A DNA stretch of 64,000 nucleotides from Darksidea phi (Eukaryota; Ascomycota; Dothideomycetes; Pleosporales; Lentitheciaceae): NCBI GenBank assembly GCA_030770425.1, contig JASJFT010000029.1:264258-328257 (forward strand), in the 5' to 3' direction. Under the pieces are notes generated by a model that saw nothing but the letters and a program-made list of their open reading frames with translations, ran no database searches and was not told where the DNA came from. A program made the position numbers and the translations under genes. Each line of letters opens with the position of its first letter. Position 1 is the stretch's first letter. Of the stretch, positions 55,004 through 64,000 are shown piece after piece.

Positions 55004-58000
55004 TTAATCATCATCGTCCTCCCATACCCCTTCCTGATCACCCCATACCCACTCCACGTCACTATCTTCCGTCTCATCATTAACCCACTCCGTTTCAGTA
55101 ATTTCCTCGTCCTCGTCCTCATCCTCATCCACTTCCATATTCCTCATAAAAACCCCGATTTCCCTCCTCCCCGCCGCGAACGCCTTATCTTCCTCCCGCA
55201 ACCGCGCCAACACCCGATCCATCTCACCCACCATAGTCGAGTTAAAAAATGTCTCCACATCTTCAATACACTTATCAAACGACTTGTCAAATTTCTCTAC
55301 CATTTCTTCGAGAAGCACAACCAGAGGTGCATCCTCCTCTTGTACCATTTGTAGTTCTTCCTCATCATATCGCTGTCTTAGTTTGAGACTTATGTCAAGT
55401 TTCCATGAACGCATGATAGGTGAAATGTCGCAGCAGGTATGTCGGATACCGAGTGCAGTGAATACGGCGAGACGAATGAACTCTGTGACGAGCCATCTAT
55501 TTTTTGTCTGGGAGTGTGCTTCTTTAACATATTCCGCCGTAGTCTGCACGACCCTGCGCCACGAATGCCGTATGCTTCGCGTGTATAAGTCGTAACTGCT
55601 TTTCAACCCCTTGCAGAAAGAAGACACCATAGTACAACCTGCAGTGCTGCAGGAGCACTTGCAACCATCTGCGATTTGGCTAGGAAAGTAGGACCAGGAG
55701 TCCTCTCTGCACCTTGTGAAGTGGGCAGAGTAGTGGTAAGCCTCTTTTCCGAGGCGATAGCCAAAGCAGTGGGCTAGTGTGGTGTCAGAAGCGGGCCATT
55801 TTTCTGTGAGGTTGGCGCCGTGGGAGAGGAACCATCGAACGATTTTGGAGAGGCTATATGGCGTGTAAGGACCAGGAGAAGTTACGAGATTGTAGAAGAG
55901 CGGAGAGATAGAGAAATCTCTGGCATCATTATTAAGGTCCTCGGCGGTCACGTCGTGGAAACCAGCGCGGTATATTGCATCCAGGAGATGGGCGGACCAG
56001 CTATTATGGAGACAGAGATAGTGGTAAACGCTTCGTCTACTTGGCTTGAGGCAAAGATGAACCTCGATGCCCCGGTCTTCTAGCTCAGTTATAACTGCGT
56101 GAGCCCGTGCGTCAAGTAGTCTGTCACCTCTGGTCTTGATGCCGTGTTCTGCCGCTATCGCCTGGAGCTCCTGACGTTGTTCAACCAAAGCCAGAATGAA
56201 AAGATCGATCCACTCTGTTTGGTCGGTGTGTTGCCACAAGACAACCCACATCAAACTATCCTCAAGACTTCCCACGGTTTCCAGGTCCTTCATGCTCAAG
56301 CCTTTTCTGGCATCTAGCCAAAATTGGGCCAAATTGATATTGGAGGCCAAAATCGCGCATTTCAAAAGCGGGTCGGCATGTTGAGTTCCCACAGTAATTT
56401 CAACGCCATTCTCGAGCAAGATTTCGCATCCTCTCTTCCACCCCACCCATGTTGCTAGCTGATACAACGAAGCATTGCCCTCTCGGCTTTCCAACGTCGT
56501 CTTGCCCAAATGAATAACGCGAAGCAGCCCTTTTTCAGATCGAAGGACCACAGCTTTCATCTGCTCGGAACAATCCAACAAGTCTTCTGCAGACGCTGAG
56601 AGATGCAATCCAAAACCTGCCCTTCCCCACCTGATCGTTTTTAGATGTTTCCACATAGCGACGGATATGCCGTGGTCGATGAAGCGGTCGATGAGTTCGG
56701 AGTAGCTACTGACAGTGCAGTAGTCGAGGCATGTGCTGTCCATTGCTAAGTCATGCATCATCCATTTCCGGGGCGAGTAACACTTACTTTCCTTCATCGT
56801 CTTTCTCCATCGCGTGCATAGGTAGATACTCAAGAATGCGTAGCCCCATTGCTTGACATTGGGCGATACTACTTTGGTAGACATGAATAAGGACCGGATT
56901 AGACAACTCATCGCAAAAGTACTTTGAATGGTTAGTAAAGCGGATCGAGTCGAAGAGTAAGGGAGAAAAGAAGCACGAGCAACGTACATGCAACAAAGTC
57001 ATCCCATTCGGTAACCGATCATGTGGCGATGCTTTCTTCAATTGAAACAACCTTAGTAGCTTAGCCGCCGGCTTCTCCCATGCATCGAGCCTTCGAGCTC
57101 GGCCAAGACCCTTAAAAAATCCCCTTACTAATCTAAAAGCGGGCGAGCTTTCTGAGACGATCCGATCGCACTCTAACACTGGCGACATACTGACCGTGCC
57201 AGCACCATAAGAGAGTGCCAACCCGATGTAAGCTTTTCGTCGAAGCGAGATGCTGCACATGGTTAAGCGCACTTGTAGGTTTGTAACTGCTTCTTCGATG
57301 GCTGCGTACGGGCAGTCCGGAAGGTGGACACTAGATATAGTTTTGGTAATGGATACCGGCCACTGCAATAGCTCCGTGGTATTTGCCTGGCCGTGACATT
57401 TGCAATGCTCCCTGACGTATCGTTTCTTTGACGTTGTGCGGCTTATCTTTTTCATGTCGCTTGCAATGCCGTCGAAGCTCGACACGTTGTGTTCTATAGC
57501 CCGCGGCGTGAGAGAAGCGGGGGTCATACTGTCAAGTTTTTCCTCCTATTTATCGTTAGTTTAAAGGATGCTTTCGCTATCTCCAACAACGTACTAGCCT
57601 AGATAACTTTGACAACATTTGGGGAAATGCGACCGAGACGGTAGACAGGTCGGCAGCCATAGGGTCCAGATATGTGCTAACCGCTGCGAGCTCGGCTTGT
57701 ATTGTGTCCATGCGTTGACGAGACGCGTGTGACGCCGACTGTATAAGCTCTGTTTGTAGCATTGATTGTTGAGATGAACTCTCGTAACTGTTTCTCATTC
57801 GCTCTAGTAGAGCTTGATGATTTTGCTGGCTCAACTGTGCCGCCTGACTTATTTGGTACTTTGTGTCGTCTAATGCTTCCCTAAACCTCGTCAGCTGTAC
57901 CTTCTACTGGCGCATGGCGGAGACGAACAATTGCAAAGCGTGTAGCGCAATCTCTAAGTGTTGCTGCATGCTCGCTAACATATCTTTCAGGAACATTATA

Positions 58001-58341
58001 TCTTCTTGTTTGAACGGAAAGGCCAACCGTTGCCCCAGTCTACGCATTTGTTGTCGGAACTCAGACCCACCCAGAGCCCTCTTGCTTCCTAGCTTCTTCT
58101 CGATCTTCCCCAGAGCCTCTGCACAGGCAACGATACCCGCACTACTAGCCTCTTGAGTACCACTCGCCTCCTTCCTCTTCACAACGAGGTCTAACCTCTC
58201 CAGTAATCCAGCTAGAGTGTCAACCTGGTTTAATATCTGGGTACTTCTGTCTTCGGCGCTCTTCGCCCCGTCGACATACCACACGAAGCCTTTGCAGACC
58301 TGGAGGGAGAGCGACACCAATCCAACCGCGAGATCTGCCAT
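55004..58341 (-). CDS. STAND-like protein B, paralogue of A
   Basis: Five exons (57929-58341, 57595-57880, 56988-57545, 56788-56921, 55004-56735) give 1040 residues. All four introns fall at the same positions and phases as in gene A (2, 0, 0, 2), which supports both models. The N-terminal domain is residues 1-138 (MADLAVGLVSLSLQVCKGF; FPFKQEDIMFLKDMLASMQ), then a Gln/Ser-rich coiled coil, a conserved middle domain (DRIVSESSPAFRL; ASPHDRLPNGMTLLH), an ankyrin-like region, cysteine cluster DGCKCSCSTAGC (about 820-831), IRHTCCDI (about 894-901) and an Asp/Glu-rich tail with WVWGDQEGVWEDDDD at the end. The overall sequence identity to A is modest, so the duplication is old. No nucleotide-binding motif. 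Function unknown. Confidence 0.82.
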
Positions 58342-59209
58342 CGCATCGAAAATATTGAACGAACGTAATATCGATGGAAGCTAAGAGTGTGTAAATGGGG
58401 CTATTGACTGATCTCAAGGGAATTCAGGCGGCAACGTGTCTGCACATGAGGCTTGGGTACTAAGCCGAGCGGGGGTCTCAGGGCCGCGCCAGACGCAGGC
58501 CAATAGCGCGGCAAGCAGCTTTCTGCATCAGAATCTGCTCAACCTGAATGTGGATTTAGAAGTCAGTATATCTGAGATCACCGCTTTTTTATGGTATGTA
58601 GGATCTGCCCGGCTATAGATGTAATTGACGCTCACATAGCACCCTTAGACAAATCTGTGATCATCGCTGCATTCCGTGGCCATGCAATGTCGACTGCTTG
58701 ACAAAACTTAGCTCATGTGCTTCAGTGGCGTTGATGCGAGTTGAGCAGTGTCATTTTGGCGTACTGGTTTTAGCGATCACTAGTTTCCCTTCGTGAGGAG
58801 CCACCTTTGAAGACGCCGCCAAGACTATTTGATCAGGTATTGGAATTATGTACTTTGACTGGCTGAACAGACACAAAGTAGAGTAATGAAAAGACGACGC
58901 TGAAAGCGTCGTGGAGAACCTCGACCCGAACAACGGATGATCCCTCTGGCTAGTTCCAAAACGACTTTGCTTAATAAGATTAGCCACCTTGTTACTCTTA
59001 AGACAAAGAAAGGATCACAGCCGGGAAGTAAGAGATGATACTGCTGAAGAGAGGATTGCGTTGATAGTATGCCTTATCTTCTTATAGAGGCCCAAGTTGG
59101 TATCGTATATTGCAGTTGCTTACTTAACACTACCCACATTGAGCCCAATGCCCAACTTATAATTTAAGGGAAACCGCAACCTTTATCGTGCATGTACAAC
59201 CTCAATCAC
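58342..59209. other. Spacer between STAND-like B and carboxypeptidase Y
   Basis: 868 bp, with the promoter of gene B and the 3' flank of the carboxypeptidase gene. No gene seen. Confidence 0.4.
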
Positions 59210-60893
59210 TTACACCCAAAACTCTCCAGCCAACCACCTCTTCACCATATCGGCCGAAGCAGCGGGCTGATCATACGGCACCATGTGGCCACCAGCGTGA
59301 AGCCTCATGAAGGTGAAGTTGCCGCTGGACTTGACTTCGCCAATCTTCTTGCCATCGCCGCCGAGGAGGAGATCCTCCGTCTTGGCCTTGACATAGTCCT
59401 CCTGACCGGGCCACTCAAGAGCCTCAGTCCAAGCTTTGTTGCCGAGCCAGTTGCAGATATAGTCGGCATCACCAGCATAGACGAGAACGGGGATCTGCTC
59501 GAGGAGACCCGGGACAACACGGTGGTAGGGCTTCATCCAGTCACCTTGGAGCAAGAAGTTGCGGTTGATGTCGAAGTTGCAGCTGTCGTATGAGTTGACC
59601 TCAGCCCCGACGGCTTTCATGACGTCCTTCCTGTTGAGGTAGTTGCTGATCCAGTCAATCTCATCGTAGCAGAGGCTGTTGGCACCGCAAGGACGGCGGA
59701 CGTCGTATACGTTCTGACCGGTGCGCTGGTAGGGGCCGATCATGGCGTTGTTGCAGTAAATGGAGGCGGGAACACAGGTCCAGACGGATTCGGAGTTGTA
59801 GCAGTTCTCAATGAGACTGGCGCAACGTGGGTAGGCGTTATCCATGGACTTGCATGAGCCTTCGTCAAGGACGGCGGGCCAGCCTCCGTCACCGCAAGCC
59901 ATGGGGCGGTAATACTCGTATTGTGTGAGACCATCGGTCAGACCATTGCCGATGAGGACAGACTGGAGGTTGATGTTGCGTTTCTTGTGGGAAAGAATCT
60001 CCGAGGCAAACACGGGAATATAGTGGCCGGCATAAGATTCGCCCGAGATGTGGAAGCCCTGCTCGGCGTATTCAGGGAACTGCTTGAAGAAGAGGGTGAG
60101 GAGAGCGTAAATGTCCTTGCCAGCGGCCACGGTGTTGCTAACGGAGCCGCTGCTGTACGAGTAGCCGACATTGACGGGCTGGTCGATGAAGATAACGGAA
60201 GCATTCGAGTTCCACGAGAAGTCGTTGTACTTGACCTTGCCGTCTTTGGTGACGGCTGAAGGGCCAAGCTCCATGAAGAGGCCCATCAGCGACGAGCAGC
60301 CGGGACCGCCGTTCAGCCAGAGCACCACGGGGTCGTTCTTAGGGTCGTTGCGGGACTCAAAGAACCCTATCATGCCATTAACTTCGGTGGCAAATATGCC
60401 GCACGTCCGGGTACTCACAGTAGAACAGGTGCTTGTCTTCCTCATTGTCATCAAGGTAGCCGCTGTACTGCTTCACCTTGTCGACACCCAGCGAGCTCGG
60501 GTCGACCTTCTTGACCCGTAGATTGTAGTTTTCGAGTTTGCCGTCGATCTCGCGCTCCTTCTCGCCATCGGCATTCTCGACCCAGACGGCCTGGACGTCA
60601 GCGCCTTTCACGATGTGATCCCACTCGTGGTCGGGCTTGCGCGTGTGCGGCTTCGGGGCCGTGAAGAAGGATGCCTGCTCGAATGACTCTGGGAACATGA
60701 GTGCTACCTCGTCCCAAACACGGCGAGCCTCGCCGGTGAGCGACTTCAATGACTCCTCAAGGTTTTGGAGCGGCTTGGTCCATGAGTCCGTGGTCATGGA
60801 CTTGAGCTGCTCCTGGAGCTTGATAATCTGTTGCTGCGGCGCAATGGAGGCCGAGGCAGCTCCAACGAGGAGCGCGGACGTTATGAGCTTCAT
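59210..60893 (-). CDS. cpyA: Vacuolar serine carboxypeptidase Y
   Basis: Two exons, 60419-60893 and 59210-60366, over a 52-nt intron (donor GTGAGT, acceptor ATAG; the join reads FYWFFESRND) give 543 residues, the usual length of CpyA. Signal peptide 1-17 is followed by a propeptide with a charged helical region. Mature-domain motifs are [10 protein letters not shown] (oxyanion hole), GESYAGHY with nucleophile Ser at about 269, [13 protein letters not shown] with the catalytic Asp, and [11 protein letters not shown] with the catalytic His. Several Cys pairs of the mature enzyme are present. It removes C-terminal residues in the vacuole. Start taken at MKLITSALL, because upstream codons have no ATG. 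Confidence 0.96.
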
Positions 60894-61459
60894 AGCGGCT
60901 AACGGTGCTGAGCTTCCGGAGCTCAGCGCTTGGTATGTGTGGAGTCGCGGGGCTAAGGAATAGATACGATGGAGAGAGCGGCTGAGAGGGGTCAAGTAAA
61001 AGAGAGATAGCTGATGGGGGTTAGGATGAGAGGGAAGGAGGGAAGGAGAGAGCTCGGTGGAGGTGCGTGGTTTGTCCAGGCAACGGATGACGCAGGCACG
61101 AGCTTATCGGGTGGCTGGACAGATGCGCTAGGGCCTTTGGTCATGAGCTTCGCGTTTCAACAGTGCCTGGAATTGGCGCCGAGGCCAAGCGACGACGCCT
61201 TGCGCTATGTTCTTGATAATGGTAAAGCTATCTCGCATCTGCAACGACACAACGCACAACGCTGGGCATTCTATTGCGGCGAGGCGTATGCTTTGGTGGC
61301 GGTACCTGCGTGTACCAAAAACGGACTAGCGGCGTTGGTCAGCCAGGCATCTGCCCTATGAATCATTCTGAGTGTTCCCCGCCAAAACTGAAATATGGCC
61401 GGCCGCTATAATATTCCCCTCCACCTCAACACGCCCCGCAGTTTGGAAAATCGCCCAAA
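60894..61459. promoter_or_regulatory. Divergent promoter region of cpyA and SDO1
   Basis: 566 bp between two opposite start codons; it must carry both promoters. A plus-strand frame at 61014-61361 (115 codons) is open by chance and has no signature. Confidence 0.45.
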
Positions 61460-62460
61460 ATGCCCATCAACCAGCCCTCAAACCAGATCAAGTTCACCAA
61501 CCTTGCCATAGTGCGCATGAAGAAGGGTATCTACGCCCCACTACATCCCGCTAAATCCCGCTGCAGAAGTTGTGACTGAGGGTACTAGACAAGAAACGCT
61601 TCGAGATTGCCTGCTACAAGAACAAAGTCCTCGACTGGCGAAGCGAGGCCGAAAAAGATATAACGAACGTGCTTCAATCCGAAGACATCTACCTCAGCGT
61701 CAACAAAGGGCAACACGCCTCTAAAGCCGATCTCCGGAAAGCATGGCCGGGCATGGACACTAAGGCCATCCTCATGGACATACTCAACAACGGCGACGTG
61801 CAGGTGGGAGAGAAGGAACGTCATGCGGAGCTTGACCGGCTCAAGCAGGAGGTCATCGCTATGGTCGCCTCGAGACTAGTGGAACCCACGGAGAAGCGAG
61901 TGTACACGACGGGCATGATCGAAAAAGCGCTGGACCAGCTCAGTTCACAATCGGCAAGCCAACAAGCCGAGAAGGCCAACGACACCGCTACCGAGAGCGG
62001 AGAGACAGAAGAAGTCAAGGCGCTTCCAAGATGGACAGGCGTTGTCTTCCGTAAGGAGATGAAGACCGAAGAGGAAAAACTCCAGGATGCAAAGTCGCAA
62101 GCCCTTTTCGCCATGAAGTGCCTTGTTGCACATCAGCCCATGCCGCTGGCAAGGGTGCAGATGAAGCTACGCATCACATGCCCGTCATCTATCCTCAAGC
62201 AGGCCGTCAAGTCTGCCCCTAAGAACCAACGACAGAAAGGAGAAGCGAATGGAGAGGAGAAGGCGCATGGAACAGTCAAAGATGCTATACTCGGCTACTT
62301 GGCCCAACTTGACAGCCAAGACACGATGGGCGCTGAGTGGGAAGCTATTGGGTTGGTCGAGCCTGGAAACTACAAGACGCTAAACGAATTTATCAACAGC
62401 CATACCAAAGGCCGCGGCAGTGTCGAAGTGCTGGACAAGGCTGTTGGAGTAGACCTTTGA
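61460..62460 (+). CDS. SDO1: Ribosome maturation protein SDO1 (SBDS family)
   Basis: Two exons, 61460-61526 and 61589-62460, over a 62-nt intron (donor GTATCT, acceptor CTAG) give 312 residues. The joined N-terminus (QPSNQIKFTNLAIVRMKKDK, then RFEIACYKNKVLDWR) is the SBDS N-terminal domain, with the expected Cys. The helical middle domain contains KEVIAM-like segments and TTGMIEKAL, and the C-terminal domain (residues about 190-300) follows. A Ser/Glu-rich insertion of about 35 residues (TATESGETEEVK) makes it longer than the 250-residue yeast protein. With the GTPase Efl1, SDO1 releases Tif6/eIF6 from 60S pre-ribosomes. Confidence 0.94.
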
Positions 62461-63927
62461 ACTGATGCACGTCTGGAAGGCGAATGGCGAATGGCGTACG
62501 GCACCGCCTACCTCCACGGATGTGCCGCCAGTGGACGAAATGGAGATTCTGTTGGCTCCGATCTTGAGCTCCAGCGACACCGAGTGTAGTATCAGTATTA
62601 GGCGATGCGTTGGATCTTCGTGTCCAAGTCCCATTTGCTAAGCCTATCCGCGCTACCCGTTCCATATTCTCCCTCACTCGTAACGTCCATAGGAGCCGCC
62701 GATTCTCAACACACGTCCGATATCCACCTCCTATCACAGCTACGGGGCAGCGATTGTCCCAAAGACACTCTCACTTTGAGTAGGGACAGGTGAAATTAGC
62801 ACCACATTGAAGGCGAACAAAAGTGGAGAGCAGCAAAAGGCAACGTTAAACATGAAAACAAACGAGTAACGAACGCAAAGCCTTGATATTGAATACTAAG
62901 TGTATTCTCTCCCACTAGTTCCTACCGCACTCTTCATTCTACTTGCTCAGTCTATCGTGCACTTCCCGATCGGTCATGCACCATCTCCCACCCATGTCCA
63001 CCCTAGCATCACTGGTACCACGACACTCTCAGGAATTCTCACCCAGCTTCCCCACTAACGCGCATTGCTTGAAACGGCTAAACACGTTATTCCTGAAGTT
63101 TGACTCCCGGCCATTCATCGCTTGACAGGTGTACCAAGATGCAGGGTGCTGCAGCTCTTAGCGCGGGACTTTGATTCCTTGTCTACACTTCCTGTCGCGC
63201 CGTGTATGCGGCATTTTAGAAGATATTATCGGGGTATTGGGGGTTGGAGCCATGGAGTTGCGACCGTGTTGTTATTGGTGGATAGCAGTCTTTCTCTTTC
63301 CATGAGGCCACTTTAGTCGAGCGTTGCGCTGCTCAGCAATAGCATGTTTCCTTCACATGATACGAGTGTTAACATACCGCGTCATGCGAGCGACACGCGA
63401 CGCCGTACTCGTTTGCTTCACTGTTCATGTCGTACTTTCCAGTATCATACTAGCGACTATGTCCACGCAGACAACTCGCATAGTACATCGCAGCTCCTAT
63501 CAAGAAAAACTCTCTTGACATCAATCCTACATTGTGGCCCACGCGCGTCAATGTGCACTTCGCCCAATTACTAGAATATTAACCTATCATAATAAGTTAA
63601 GACAATGCATATGTAGATTCATGGCCTCGCGCTCCTTTACACACCTTGCATCACAGCGCTGTTATACTCGCCAGTCCCAAGCATCAACATCAGCCCCTGA
63701 GTAGTCCATCCGATTCCATTGGACCTAAAATATTCTCTGTGGTCTGATTAGCAACGCGATCAATTGGTTGAGAACGTCTTTGGCTAAATCTGGCCAGAGT
63801 TGAAGGTTGCGAACGAACCATGGTACAGTCTCCTGCGCCACGCATAACCCCTGTACCCCCCTCTACAAAATCTCGTCGCATTCTCGTACGATGATCACTA
63901 CAGTGCGCGGCTTTAGGGGTCTCTCGT
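62461..63927. other. Right-end region without a recognised gene
   Basis: About 1.47 kb with only short frames on both strands and no family signature. The left end is the 3' flank of SDO1. Confidence 0.4.

Positions 63928-64000
<73 letters not shown>
63928..64000. repeat. 73-bp poly-G run at the window end
   Basis: The window ends with 73 consecutive G bases. It is not a telomere repeat (TTAGGG is absent) and is far longer than genomic G runs tolerate. It looks like a two-colour-chemistry sequencing or assembly artefact at a contig end. Confidence 0.85.

Noticed and set aside
61014..61361. 115-codon frame between cpyA and SDO1
   Set aside because: Lies in a divergent promoter region and shows no domain or conserved-looking composition.
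63928..64000. Telomere at the right end
   Set aside because: There is no TTAGGG or CCCTAA repeat, only G.
1..64000. tRNA, rRNA and CRISPR features
   Set aside because: No cloverleaf with B-box-like GGTTCGAATCC, no rRNA-like block and no regularly spaced repeats were found by eye.

Overview
The window is a piece of a filamentous ascomycete (Pezizomycotina) nuclear genome, probably a Dothideomycete, though the class is inference. The signs are short introns of about 45-105 nt with GTRNGT donors, CTAAC-type branch sites and YAG acceptors; typical fungal housekeeping genes (SDO1, MSS51, carboxypeptidase Y, Arl3/ARFRP1, Rcm1); and fungal-specific families (Zn2Cys6 factor, LsdA-type ferritin-like protein, rhodopsin-like membrane protein, STAND-type N-terminal domains). 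Exon joins below were worked out by hand from splice signals and reading frame; multi-exon spans include the introns.

Layout. 1-8 kb: two tandem RING-finger genes, one broken by an in-frame TAG, then a three-exon gene with an NTF2/SnoaL-like C-terminus and a decayed hypothetical gene. 7.9-12.4 kb: a gene-free stretch holding a small inverted-repeat element, ending in a rhodopsin-family gene that has lost its 5' exons. 13.7-18.9 kb: the centre of interest, a cytochrome P450 gene divergent from an 897-residue gene that fuses a tryptophan indole-lyase (tryptophanase) to an indole prenyltransferase of the DMATS/ABBA fold. Together they could turn tryptophan into indole, prenylate the indole and oxidise the product. 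19-24 kb: AT-rich relic, a nonsense-interrupted small membrane protein, an HD-domain protein and an MFS pseudogene. 24-33.6 kb: gene-poor spacers around a secreted protein, an LsdA-type ferritin-like protein, an SDR and a DUF2306 membrane protein with an in-frame TAG. 34.5-43 kb: Zn2Cys6 regulator, an SRA/YDG protein, Rcm1-type rRNA methyltransferase and Arl3. 43-58.4 kb: a decayed NACHT/ankyrin gene, MSS51, a secreted alpha-carbonic anhydrase and two tandem five-exon STAND-like paralogues of 1035 and 1040 residues with identical intron positions. 59-62.5 kb: carboxypeptidase Y and SDO1, divergent. The window ends in 73 consecutive G, almost certainly an assembly artefact.

Several otherwise well-preserved reading frames carry isolated in-frame TAA or TAG codons (RING paralogue, small membrane protein, MFS, DUF2306). 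All are explicable by single C-to-T or G-to-A changes, so pseudogenisation, possibly by RIP-like mutation, or strain-specific inactivation is a recurring theme. No tRNA, rRNA or CRISPR was recognised.
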